Below, piece after piece: positions 41,579 to 49,795 of a stretch of DNA of 64,000 nt. Made by a program: the position numbers and the translations under genes. Origin of the DNA: SSC3 sp963769585. GTDB taxonomy: Bacteria; Actinomycetota; Actinomycetes; Propionibacteriales; Nocardioidaceae. The notes under the pieces were generated by a model. The model worked only from the letters and a program-made list of their open reading frames with translations, made no database searches and was not told the origin of the DNA. How positions within the stretch are numbered: the first letter of the stretch is position 1; every line of letters starts with the position of its first letter. Where the stretch lies: the NCBI GenBank assembly GCA_963769585.1, contig CAVYMJ010000001.1:1-64000 (forward strand), read 5' to 3'.

Positions 41579-42280
41579 ATGACTGCCGCAAGTCCCGCCA
41601 CCTACGGTCTGCTCGGGATGCTTGCTGTCCGTCCTTGGACGGGCTACGAGCTGACCCGACAGGTACGCCGGAGCCTCCGCTTCGTGTGGCCGACGTCTGA
41701 GGGCCACCTCTACCGGGAGCAACGGCGACTGGTCGAGCTGGGCTGGGCACGGGTCGAGCGGGAGCCCGCCGGGAAGCGGACCCGCAACCGCTACTCCATT
41801 ACCGATGAAGGAAGGGCGGCGCTCAAGGACTGGCTCGCTACCGAGCCGGAGGAGCCGCACTTCCAGATCGAGGGCGTGCTCCGGGCGTTCTACGCCGACC
41901 AGGGCTCCCCCCAGCAGCTGGCAGAGTCGCTGGTCGCCACCGCGGCGAGGGCGCGGGAGATGCTGACCGAGCTGGTCGGCTACGCCGACGAGTACGCCGA
42001 CGAGGAAGGCCCGCTGTGGCTGCTCGAGCGCGGGGCCGGCGGACCCGGGGACCGCCGGGAGTTCCGTGGCAGGGCGCTGTACCCCGAGCGGCTGCACGCT
42101 GTGGGACTCGCGCTCGACGTCACGACCGAGCTCCTTGAGACGCTGGAGCGGTTCTGCCTGCGGACCGCGGGCGAGGCCTCGACGTGGCAGTCGACCACGG
42201 ATGCCGCGCTCGTCCCAGCAACACGCGCACGCCTGGAACGAGTGCGCTCCCGACGGGAGCGGGCTAGCGACGCCGTCTGA
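41579..42280 (+). CDS. PadR-family transcriptional regulator
   Basis: A 233-aa PadR-family regulator. TYGLLGMLAVRPWTGYELTR and FVWPTSEGHLYREQRRLVEL form the winged helix, and RNRYSITDEGRAALKDWLAT the wing and helix 4. A long helical C-terminal domain (Vir-type) of about 130 residues follows. ATG 8 nt after the palindrome. The last 17 nt overlap the convergent gene. Target: the VOC-cupin pair and itself (inferred). Confidence 0.9.
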   Translation: MTAASPATYGLLGMLAVRPWTGYELTRQVRRSLRFVWPTSEGHLYREQRRLVELGWARVEREPAGKRTRNRYSITDEGRAALKDWLATEPEEPHFQIEGVLRAFYADQGSPQQLAESLVATAARAREMLTELVGYADEYADEEGPLWLLERGAGGPGDRREFRGRALYPERLHAVGLALDVTTELLETLERFCLRTAGEASTWQSTTDAALVPATRARLERVRSRRERASDAV

Positions 42281-43277
42281 CGAAGCGAGCGACCAACACA
42301 GTCAGCAGCACCACCCAGGCCGCGGCGAGAGCAACCGGCACCAGCCTCGACGGTGCGTTCTCGGGAGCGTCCACGTCGACGCGCGGCACCGGGCTGGGTG
42401 GCACCGGGCTGGGTGACACCGGGCTGGGTGACGGCGAGGCAACGACCGGACCCGGCCCGATCAGGCGTAGGACCCGCGCCGGGATAGCGGTACGCCACAC
42501 CTCAGCGCCCTGCCCCTCCGAGCTGGTCAGCACGGTGGCCCCGTCCGTACCGATCCCCTCGCCCTGCCTCTGGGCAGGCAACCCGAAACGGGTCACGCCG
42601 GCAAAGCGCTCTCCCCGGAGCAGGATCGCGTCGGAGTAGTCGCGCAGGAGCACATGTCGTCCGTCGGGCAGATAGACGCCGTCAGTCACCAGTCCCGGCG
42701 CACCGGCCACCGGCTGCAGCACGTTGGTCCGGTCCGCACGGAGATCGCCCGGGGCGGCGTAGACCGTGCCACCGAGAAGCCCCTTCGACACGACGTAGAG
42801 CCGGCCGGTCCGGGGGTGCACCAGCAGGGTCTCCGCGTCTCGCGGGCCATCGCTGTAGACGAGGTCGAACGTGGTGGGGACCACGGTGTGGTCACCGCGC
42901 GCCGGCGTCGGAATCCGGTACAGGGTGACGCGGCTGCGCTGGGCGGAGTTGTCGCCGATATCGGCCACCCACAGCACCCCACCTGGTCCCGCCGCGAGCG
43001 CCTCCACGTCGACCGGGTCATGCGCGCTGTAGGTCGTGACGCCGACGGTCCTGCCGGTGGACTTCTCCACCACGAAGACCCGCGCGCCGTCACCGGAGTC
43101 GTTGACGGTGAAGACGACGTCGTCTCCGCCGTCCACCAACGCACTCGACTCGGTGATGGAGGGATCCTGGAAGTGGAAGAGGACCCGGGACCTCGCGGCG
43201 TACGACGGCGCCTGAGCGCCGACGAGGAGCGCGACGACTCCCGCCGCCAGAACCGGCCTCCAGGTCAAGGTGCGCAC
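42264..43277 (-). CDS. exported beta-propeller-like protein with C-terminal membrane anchor
   Basis: A 337-aa protein. It has a signal peptide (PVLAAGVVALLVGAQAPSYA), then repeated strands such as ALVDGGDDVVFTVNDSGDGA, AHDPVDVEALAAGPGGVLWV, ADIGDNSAQRSRVTLYRI and RDAETLLVHPRTGRLYVVSK, which suggest an esterase-like or YncE-like propeller. A Pro/Ser-rich linker (SPSPSPVSPSPVPPSPVPR) and a C-terminal helix (ALAAAWVVLLTVLVARFV) before a basic end anchor it in the membrane. No known function. Confidence 0.75.
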   Translation of the reverse strand: MRTLTWRPVLAAGVVALLVGAQAPSYAARSRVLFHFQDPSITESSALVDGGDDVVFTVNDSGDGARVFVVEKSTGRTVGVTTYSAHDPVDVEALAAGPGGVLWVADIGDNSAQRSRVTLYRIPTPARGDHTVVPTTFDLVYSDGPRDAETLLVHPRTGRLYVVSKGLLGGTVYAAPGDLRADRTNVLQPVAGAPGLVTDGVYLPDGRHVLLRDYSDAILLRGERFAGVTRFGLPAQRQGEGIGTDGATVLTSSEGQGAEVWRTAIPARVLRLIGPGPVVASPSPSPVSPSPVPPSPVPRVDVDAPENAPSRLVPVALAAAWVVLLTVLVARFVRRRR

Positions 43278-43278
43278 G

Positions 43279-44478
43279 TCAACGTCCGAGCTGGTCGTGC
43301 AGGAGCTCGGCCAGCTTGGGCCGCACGCCCCAAGTGCCCAGGAGCTGGTCCAGCTCCTCGCGTGCCCCCTCCCGAGCCGGCGTCCCGGTGCGGGTCGCCC
43401 TTACCAGGGTGTTGCGGGGGGTGTGCTTGCTCTCCACGAACTCCATCACCTCGACGCGGTAGCCGACCTGGCGGAGCACTGCGGCTCGCAGGGCATCGGT
43501 GAGGGTGTCGGCGAACCGCTCACGCAGGATGCCGTGCCGGGTCAGCATCGCGTACGGCGCCGGAGTCGTCGTACGCCTTAGCTGCAAGGCCACGTCGTGG
43601 TGGCAGCAGGGTGCCGCCAGGACCAGCGGCGCCTGCCAGGTGACAGCCGCTGCCAGCGCGTCGTCGGTCGCGGTGTCACACGCGTGCAGCGCTAGCACGA
43701 TGTCGGGGGGCTCCCTGAGCGCCTCGGCCGAGATTGGAGCCTGGACGAACTCCATCGAGTTGCCGATGCCGAGCTCCTCGGCTACCGCGGTGTTGTGCGC
43801 CATCGACTGCGCCTTCATGTCGACCCCGGTCACCCGGACGTTCAGCCCGCGTACTGCGGTCAGGTACCGGTGGGCCGCGAAGGTCAGGTAGGCATTACCG
43901 CAGCCGAGGTCGGCCACCCGGACAGGCCGATCCTCGGGAAGCGAGACCTCGTCCAGCGCGACCGCGAGCGCACGCACGAACTCCTCGACCTGCCGGTACT
44001 TGGCTCGTCGGCTCGGCTTGACCCGGCCCGACGCGTCGGCGATCCCGAGCGCGAACAGCACCGGGTCGTCCTCGGGCAGCAGCCGTGGCTTCTTGCGGTC
44101 GTGCGCCTTCTCGGCGGCCACGGGGGAAGTCGTCGCGGAGACATGCACCATCGCCTCGAGCTTCTTGGTCACTCGAAGCTGGACGGTCTGGGTCGCAGTC
44201 TCGACATGCCAGTTGCCGAACGGCTCGTCCAGCAGCGCCTCGACCGCGTCGCGCGCGGCGGCGCCCACCGGGTGGTTGGCCGTGTGGGCCTGGGTCTGGT
44301 CGAACGCCGTCACCTGGAGGTGCGGGCCCGCCTTGAGCTCGACATAGCGAAGCTCCACCCGGCGCCAGGCAGGTGTCCGGCCCTTCTGACGTCCCGAGCC
44401 GAGCGCGCGGATCAGCCCCGCGTCGTCCAGCAGGAGACCCCGGACCCGGGCGAGGGCTCTGGGGAGCGGCTCAGCCAC
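43279..44478 (-). CDS. class I SAM-dependent methyltransferase
   Basis: A 399-aa protein whose C-terminal half is a methyltransferase domain: RVADLGCGNAYLTFAAHRYL (SAM loop), NVRVTGVDMKAQSMAHNTAV, DIVLALHACDTATDDALAAA and LVLAAPCCHHDVALQL. The HACD…APCCH pair is seen in a group related to the tRNA:m4X-modifying methyltransferases, so a tRNA target is possible. The N-terminal ~150 residues (with KAGPHLQVTAFDQTQAHTAN) form a separate domain. It starts 8 nt inside the end of a 29-codon membrane-peptide gene. Confidence 0.8.
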   Translation of the reverse strand: MAEPLPRALARVRGLLLDDAGLIRALGSGRQKGRTPAWRRVELRYVELKAGPHLQVTAFDQTQAHTANHPVGAAARDAVEALLDEPFGNWHVETATQTVQLRVTKKLEAMVHVSATTSPVAAEKAHDRKKPRLLPEDDPVLFALGIADASGRVKPSRRAKYRQVEEFVRALAVALDEVSLPEDRPVRVADLGCGNAYLTFAAHRYLTAVRGLNVRVTGVDMKAQSMAHNTAVAEELGIGNSMEFVQAPISAEALREPPDIVLALHACDTATDDALAAAVTWQAPLVLAAPCCHHDVALQLRRTTTPAPYAMLTRHGILRERFADTLTDALRAAVLRQVGYRVEVMEFVESKHTPRNTLVRATRTGTPAREGAREELDQLLGTWGVRPKLAELLHDQLGR

Positions 44479-44560
44479 GGACCAGCGACCGGATCGCGAC
44501 GATGACGATCAGCAGCACCAGAGCCGCAGGGATCACCAGGCGCCGGTAGCGGGGGTTCAT
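44471..44560 (-). CDS. 29-residue single-span membrane peptide
   Basis: MNPRYRRLVIPAALVLLIVI continues as VAIRSLVRG: a basic N-terminus, one hydrophobic helix of about 17 residues and a basic end. ATG at 44560, and the stop overlaps the methyltransferase start by 8 nt, suggesting coupling. The frame is open further upstream but without membrane character. Function unknown. Confidence 0.55.
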   Translation of the reverse strand: MNPRYRRLVIPAALVLLIVIVAIRSLVRG

Positions 44561-44672
44561 GCCGGGAAGTCTAATTTGCCAGGGTGGACCCCTACGCCAG
44601 GCGGGTCTAGCGTTGGCTGCGAACACAGACCACTTCACCGGGAAGCGGCCTGCTGACAGCGGGAGGTCCCCA

Positions 44673-45266
44673 GTGTTCATTCAGATCATCCAAGGCAAGT
44701 GCACCCGCAGCGACGAGCTGCACGCGATGTCGGACCGGTGGGTCGACGAGCTCGGTCCTGGCGCCGTCGGCTGGCTGGGCGGCACGTACGGCATCACCGA
44801 CGACAACATGTTCGTCGGCGTCATCCGGTTCGAGTCGCGAGAGGCGGCGATGGCCAACTCCCAGCGGCCGGAGCAGGGCCAGTGGTGGGCCGAGATGGAG
44901 AAGCTGTTCGACGGGCCGGTGGAGTTCCACGACTGCGACGACGTCTCGATGATGCTCAACGGCGGGTCCGACGAGGCCGGCTTCGTCCAGATCCTCCGCG
45001 GCAAGGTCGAGGACCCCGAGCGGCTCAAGGCGATGATGGCCGACACCGACACGCTTCACGAGCGGCGTCCGGACATCCTGGGCGCAACGCTGGCGATCGA
45101 GGATGACGGGACCTTCACCGAGACCATCGCCTTCAGCAGCGAGGAGGAGGCCCGCAAGGCCGAGGCGCAGCCGATGCCTGACGAGATGGCCCGCCAGTGG
45201 GACGAGCTGATGCGCGACGTGACCTACCTCGACCTGCACCAGCCCTGGTTCGCCTCGCGCCGGTAG
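44673..45266 (+). CDS. duplicated dimeric alpha+beta-barrel protein of unknown function
   Basis: A 197-aa protein made of two similar ~95-residue halves, each beginning with a strand of the same form (VFIQIIQGKC and GFVQILRGKV), followed by DELHAMSDRWVDELGP / ERLKAMMADTDTLHERRP and a strand WLGGTYGITDDNMFVGVIRF / ILGATLAIEDDGTFTETIAF. This is the repeat pattern of ABM-like ferredoxin-fold domains. GTG at 44673 behind GGGAGGTCCCCA. No active-site motif is visible. Confidence 0.75.
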   Translation: MFIQIIQGKCTRSDELHAMSDRWVDELGPGAVGWLGGTYGITDDNMFVGVIRFESREAAMANSQRPEQGQWWAEMEKLFDGPVEFHDCDDVSMMLNGGSDEAGFVQILRGKVEDPERLKAMMADTDTLHERRPDILGATLAIEDDGTFTETIAFSSEEEARKAEAQPMPDEMARQWDELMRDVTYLDLHQPWFASRR

Positions 45267-45279
45267 CCGGAGCAGGGGT

Positions 45280-46527
45280 CTAGGCCGAGACGAGCTCCTC
45301 GCTCCTGGCCCGGAGCGTGGCCCGCCGCGCGAAGAGCGCGGCGGCCACGAGCGTGCCCAACAGCGTGACCGCGCCACCACCCACCAGGGTCCAGCGTGCG
45401 CCGTAGGTCTCGCCGACCCACCCGACCACGGGCGAGCCGAGCGGGGTCCCGCCCATGAAGACCATCAGGTAGAGCGCCATTACCCGGCCGCGGAACTCGG
45501 GCGCGACGGCCAGTTGGATAGTGGTGTTGGCCGCGGTGATCATGGTCAGGGCGGTCAGCCCGAGCACGGGCGTCCACAGCGCGAAGACCAGGTAGGACGG
45601 GAGCAGACCGGCGACGATCTCGGCCACACCGAACGCCACGGCGGCCAACACGACCAAGCGGCTGTCGGCATGGAGGCGTCTTGCGGCCAGCAGCGCGCCG
45701 ACCAGCGACCCGACGGCCATCGTGGAGCCGAGGACGCCGTACTCGCCCGCGCCCTTGTCGAAGACGTGGGTGGCCATCAGCGCCGAGGTGAGCTGGAAGT
45801 TGAGGCCGAAGGTGCCGGCGAAGAAGACCACGACCATGACCAGCATCAGGTCTGGGCGGCCGCGTACGTAGCGGACCCCCTCGATGATCATCCCCCGGTG
45901 TCGCGCCGTCGGCTTCGGCGTGTTGAGCTCGTAGGAGTTCATCCGGTGCAGCGCGTAGACGACAGCGGCATAGCTGACTGCGTTGAAGATGATCACCCAG
46001 CCGGTGGCCTGCGGGCCGGAGCCGCCTGCGGCGATCAGCAGGCCGGCCAGCGCAGGACCGACGATCCGCGCAGCGTTGAAAGAGGCGGAGTTCAGGCCGA
46101 CCGCGTTCGGCAGGTCGTCGGGACCCACCATCTCCGAGACGAAGGACTGCCGGGCGGGGGCGTCGAACGCTGTACCTAAGCCGAACCAGAAAGCCAGCAC
46201 GTAGACGTGCCAGGGCTCGGCCACCCCGGTGACGGCGAGCACGCCGAGGACCAGCGCCGGAACGGCCATGAAGGTCTGGGTGACCTGGAGCAGCCTGCGC
46301 TTGGGGAACCGGTCCGCGACCAGGCCGGCAACCGGTGAGAACAGCAGGATCGGGAGGAACTGGAGACCCGTGGTGATACCGATCGCGATGCCGCTGTTGT
46401 CGGTGAGCTGGAGGACGAGCCAGTCCTGGGCGACCCGCTGCATCCAGGTGCCAGTGTTCGACACGAGCCCACCGGCTGCGTACAGCCGGTAGTTGCGGTT
46501 GGACAGGGCGCGGAAAGTGGGGCTCAA
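45280..46527 (-). CDS. MFS transporter
   Basis: A 415-aa major facilitator: TFRALSNRNYRLYAAGGLVS at the N-terminus, motif A form VAGLVADRFPKRRLLQVTQT, APARQSFVSEMVGPDDLPNA and LNSASFNAARIVGPALAGLL, typical of the EntS-like MFS group. Probably a drug or metabolite exporter. Its start overlaps the marR stop by 4 nt, so it is co-transcribed with and probably controlled by that regulator. Confidence 0.9.
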   Translation of the reverse strand: MSPTFRALSNRNYRLYAAGGLVSNTGTWMQRVAQDWLVLQLTDNSGIAIGITTGLQFLPILLFSPVAGLVADRFPKRRLLQVTQTFMAVPALVLGVLAVTGVAEPWHVYVLAFWFGLGTAFDAPARQSFVSEMVGPDDLPNAVGLNSASFNAARIVGPALAGLLIAAGGSGPQATGWVIIFNAVSYAAVVYALHRMNSYELNTPKPTARHRGMIIEGVRYVRGRPDLMLVMVVVFFAGTFGLNFQLTSALMATHVFDKGAGEYGVLGSTMAVGSLVGALLAARRLHADSRLVVLAAVAFGVAEIVAGLLPSYLVFALWTPVLGLTALTMITAANTTIQLAVAPEFRGRVMALYLMVFMGGTPLGSPVVGWVGETYGARWTLVGGGAVTLLGTLVAAALFARRATLRARSEELVSA

Positions 46528-46970
46528 GAACTACCTAGCTTCTCCAGGATCGGGGCTGCCTCTCGCAGCACGGAACGCTCTTCGGGGGTTAGCTCGCGCA
46601 GCCGCTGGGCGAGCCAGACGTCGCGGCGCTTGCGGTCGGCCAGCAACGTCGCCTCCCCCTTGACGGCCAGAGCCACCACGACCTGGCGGCCGTCGGTCTC
46701 GTGAGGACGCCGTACGACGTACCCCTCGGACTCGAGGTCGGTCACGATCCGGGTCATGGACGGCGGCTGCACCCGCTCGTGCGCGGCCAGCCAGCCGATG
46801 GTCCGGTCGCCCTCGCGGAAGAGTGCGGCCAGAACGCCGAGCTGGCCGACGCTGAGCTGGTTGTCAGGGTCGCGCTCGGCCCTGAGCCGCCTGCTCAGCT
46901 TCGCTGTCGACATGCGCAGGGTGGAGGCCAGCCCGGTATCGGTGCGGGAGATCTGCTCGACTGTAGGCAT
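46524..46970 (-). CDS. MarR-family transcriptional regulator
   Basis: A 148-aa MarR-family winged-helix protein: DNQLSVGQLGVLAALFREGD, RTIGWLAAHERVQPPSMTRI (recognition helix), VTDLESEGYVVRRPHETDGR (wing with the D-x-R motif) and QVVVALAVKGEATLL. The ATG at 46970 is preferred; a further ATG at 46982 lies inside the operator-like repeat. There is no Shine-Dalgarno. TATGCT sits just upstream of the ATG at -10 distance, which suggests a leaderless transcript. It probably represses itself and the MFS gene. Confidence 0.92.
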   Translation of the reverse strand: MPTVEQISRTDTGLASTLRMSTAKLSRRLRAERDPDNQLSVGQLGVLAALFREGDRTIGWLAAHERVQPPSMTRIVTDLESEGYVVRRPHETDGRQVVVALAVKGEATLLADRKRRDVWLAQRLRELTPEERSVLREAAPILEKLGSS

Positions 46971-46972
46971 GG

Positions 46973-47004
46973 TACTTAGCATAACTCATTACTCTTGCTA
47001 AGTA
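46973..47004. promoter_or_regulatory. inverted repeat over the marR promoter
   Basis: TACTTAGCA and TGCTAAGTA, perfect 9-bp arms, 14-nt spacer, starting 2 nt before the marR ATG. The position over the presumed -10 fits autorepression by MarR. Confidence 0.65.
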
Positions 47005-47053
47005 TTCCAGGGCCACGTTGCTTCGCCAGTCGAGCTGGAGGTCAACGGCGCGG

Positions 47054-48532
47054 TCAGGTGAGGAGGCGCTGCACGGGCTCGATGGCGAAGTAGACAACGA
47101 AGAGAGCGCCGATCAGCCACATCAGCCCATGCACCTGCGACGCCTTGCCCAGGACCACCTTCAGCACGATGTAGGCGATGAAGCCTGCCCCGATGCCGAC
47201 CGTGATGTTGTAGGTGAACGGCATCAGCACGATCGTCAAGAAGGCGGGCAGGGCGATCTCCATGTCGTCCCAGTCGATGTTCTTGACCTGGGTCATCATC
47301 AGGAAGCCGACCAACACCAGCGCCGGGGTCGCCGCCTCGTAGGGGATCACCGCGACCAGCGGTGTGAAGACCGCTGCGAGCAGGAAGAGCACGCCGGTGA
47401 CGACGCTGGCCAGCCCGGTCCGCGCACCTTCTCCGACGCCGGCGGCCGACTCGATGTAGGAGGTGTTCGACGAGACACCAGCGGCACCACCAGCGGCGGC
47501 GGCGAGCGAGTCGACGATCAGGATCTCCTGCGCCTTCGGCGGCACGCCCTCCTCGTCCAGCAGGCCCGCCTCGGCACCGATCGCGGTCATGGTGCCCATG
47601 GTGTCGAAGAAGTCCGCCAGGAGCAGGGTGAAGATGAGCAGCGCGATCGTGATGAGGGCCGCGGCGTCGTAGGAGGAGAGGGTGTCGCCGAGTCCGCCGA
47701 GGTTGTCGAAGATGCCGAGGCTCCACAGGTCCTTGACATCCTGGATGCCCGGGAAGTTGGCGATGTCGCTCGGCCAGTCCGGGGAGCTCAGGCTCCAGCC
47801 GGTCGGGTTACCGGGCGTGTCCGGGCCGAGGTAGCTAGGTCCGATGCTGGCGAGCTTCTCCACGATGATCGCCACGATCGTGGTGGTCACGATGGAGATG
47901 AGAATCGCCCCCTTGACCTTGCGGACGTACAGCCCGATCACCAGGAACAGCCCGAAGCAGAAGACCAGGATCGGCCAGCCGTCGAGATGCTGTCCCGGAC
48001 TCACGCCGAGCTGGAGGGGGACTGGCGGCGCGTCGGTCCGGCGAACGAAGCCCGCGTCCACCAGGCCGATGATCGTGATGAAGAGCCCGATCCCGACGCT
48101 GATGGCCGTCTTGAGGCCGAGCGGGATGGCCTTGAACACCGCGACTCTGAACCCGGTGAGCACCAGGACGAAGATGATCACACCCTCGAGGAAGACGAAG
48201 GTCATCGCCTCGGTCCAGGTGAACTGCTTGGCGATGGAGTAGGTGACGAACGCATTGAGCCCAAGGCCCGTGGCCAAGGCGAGCGGGTAGCGCGCGACCA
48301 CGCCCATCAACATCGTCATCACCGCCGCGATGACCGCCGTCGCCAGCGCGATCAGAGGGATGTTGGGGGTGTCACCCCCACCGAGAAACTCCCCAGCGCC
48401 GTCGGTCTGGGTCCCGATGATCAGCGGGTTCAGCACGATGATGTAGGCCATCGTGAAGAAGGTGACGACGCCGCCTCGAACCTCCCGAGCGACCGTCGAT
48501 CCGCGTTCGGTGATCTTGAAGAACGTGTCCAT
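47054..48532 (-). CDS. NCS2-family purine permease (AzgA-type)
   Basis: A 492-aa permease with about 13 membrane segments. MDTFFKITERGSTVAREVRG and GVVTFFTMAYIIVLNPLIIG at the N-terminus, TGLGLNAFVTYSIA, DFFDTMGTMTAIGAEAGLLD and SSNTSYIESAAGVGEGARTG with LASVVTG are the motifs of AzgA-like adenine/guanine/hypoxanthine transporters. Uses a proton gradient. Two loops rich in Pro/Gly/Asp (about 160-185 and 235-275) are longer than in Escherichia coli-type members. The upstream region is only 90 nt, shared with DUF2530. Confidence 0.92.
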   Translation of the reverse strand: MDTFFKITERGSTVAREVRGGVVTFFTMAYIIVLNPLIIGTQTDGAGEFLGGGDTPNIPLIALATAVIAAVMTMLMGVVARYPLALATGLGLNAFVTYSIAKQFTWTEAMTFVFLEGVIIFVLVLTGFRVAVFKAIPLGLKTAISVGIGLFITIIGLVDAGFVRRTDAPPVPLQLGVSPGQHLDGWPILVFCFGLFLVIGLYVRKVKGAILISIVTTTIVAIIVEKLASIGPSYLGPDTPGNPTGWSLSSPDWPSDIANFPGIQDVKDLWSLGIFDNLGGLGDTLSSYDAAALITIALLIFTLLLADFFDTMGTMTAIGAEAGLLDEEGVPPKAQEILIVDSLAAAAGGAAGVSSNTSYIESAAGVGEGARTGLASVVTGVLFLLAAVFTPLVAVIPYEAATPALVLVGFLMMTQVKNIDWDDMEIALPAFLTIVLMPFTYNITVGIGAGFIAYIVLKVVLGKASQVHGLMWLIGALFVVYFAIEPVQRLLT

Positions 48533-48624
48533 CAGGACCCTCCCTGGGTTGGCCGACGGTCACAGAGTGCCAGAACCGGGAGCCACAGTGTGGAAGGCGC
48601 GATGGAGGCGGGTATCTTCGCCTG

Positions 48625-48927
48625 GTGGAGCACGAGCAGGTCCCCGAGGAGTCGACGCCCGAGGTGAAGACCCACGAGATCGGCAACCGGACCTTCATCG
48701 TGGCCGACGTAGACCCGCTCGACGTCGACGGGGTCCGCACGATCGCGGTCGGGGCGGCCCTGTGGCTGCTCGCCTTCGTGCTGCTGCTGCCCTTCTACGG
48801 CAGCCTCAAGGAGACCGACCGGACCTGGTGGCTGTGGACCTGCATCGCAGGCTTCGGACTAGGCATGTTCGGCGTGCAGTACTGCCTGCACCGGCGCCGG
48901 GAGCGTCAGGCCGCGTCCGAGAGTTGA
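48625..48927 (+). CDS. DUF2530 family membrane protein
   Basis: A 100-aa protein with ADVDPLDVDGVRTIAVGAAL leading into two membrane helices (WLLAFVLLLPFY and WWLWTCIAGFGLGMFGVQYC) and a basic Arg-rich tail. This is the DUF2530 pattern of actinobacteria; function unknown. GTG start at 48625. Convergent with the DUF3027 gene (9-nt gap), a neighbourhood often seen in this group. Confidence 0.9.
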   Translation: MEHEQVPEESTPEVKTHEIGNRTFIVADVDPLDVDGVRTIAVGAALWLLAFVLLLPFYGSLKETDRTWWLWTCIAGFGLGMFGVQYCLHRRRERQAASES

Positions 48928-48936
48928 CGCGGTCGA

Positions 48937-49716
48937 TCAGAACTGGTCGAGGTCGTCCCAGGTGAGGGTGTCGAGCACTGGCTCGGGCAGCGGCTGAGGC
49001 AGGTTGCGCTTGTGCAGCTGAGCCTCGGAGTGGGCGCCGCAACCGTGGTCGTAGGAGACCACCCGGCCGTCGTCGTTGGCAAAGGCGTTGGCGCAGACCC
49101 CGAAAGCCTGCGAGAGCGGCCCGCTCAACAGCACCAGGAAGCCGCACGAGGCGCACTTCCCCGGGGCTGACTGGGCGATCGCCGCCTCCGGGCCGTGGCT
49201 GCCCTCGTGCCACCGCTCGGCTGCCTGCTCGCGACCGTCCACCGACATGACCCGCTCGCGACCGAGCCCGAGCTCGTCGGCCACCTCCATAACGGCGTCC
49301 GGGTCGATGTAGTCGTCCGCTCCGGTGAAGGCTGGGACCAGGCGGGCGTCGTCCTCCTCGGTCGGTAGGACGTCTCCGGGGCTCAGGTCGCCGGGACGGA
49401 TCCGCTCGCGCCACGGCACCCACTCCGGCGCGACGACCGCGTCGTCACCCGGCAGCAGCACGACCTCGTCGACGGTGACGGACTTCTGCCGGGGAGCGCG
49501 AGCAACGGTGACCGACCACCGCCAGCCCCGGTAGCCCGGGCGGAGGCAAGCGAAGAAGTGAGTGGTGACCTTGGTGGCTTCGGAGAGCGCACCGAGCCAG
49601 TCGCCGACGTCCTCTGCCAGGATCTGCTCCAGCAGGGCCGAGCGGGCGGCATCAACGGCGTCGAGCCCGAGCTCGTCGGGCTTGGGTGCCTTCTTCGGCT
49701 TCGCAGCGGTCATCAC
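48937..49716 (-). CDS. DUF3027 family protein
   Basis: A 259-aa cytoplasmic protein. DVGDWLGALSEATKVTTHFF and YRGWRWSVTVARAPRQKSVT followed by VDEVVLLPGDDAVVAPEWVP are the DUF3027 core. The C-terminal part has a zinc-ribbon-like set, GKCASCGFLVLLSGPL, VCANAF and YDHGCGAHSE. Found in most actinobacteria, with no known function. Divergent from the MFS gene by 79 nt; downstream is convergent DUF2530. Confidence 0.9.
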   Translation of the reverse strand: MMTAAKPKKAPKPDELGLDAVDAARSALLEQILAEDVGDWLGALSEATKVTTHFFACLRPGYRGWRWSVTVARAPRQKSVTVDEVVLLPGDDAVVAPEWVPWRERIRPGDLSPGDVLPTEEDDARLVPAFTGADDYIDPDAVMEVADELGLGRERVMSVDGREQAAERWHEGSHGPEAAIAQSAPGKCASCGFLVLLSGPLSQAFGVCANAFANDDGRVVSYDHGCGAHSEAQLHKRNLPQPLPEPVLDTLTWDDLDQF

Positions 49717-49795
49717 GCTGGCGATTCTCCCTCACCGGCCGACGAAATGTCGCGGCGGGGGCAAACCCGTCAGGATGCGCAGGCAAGATAGGGAC

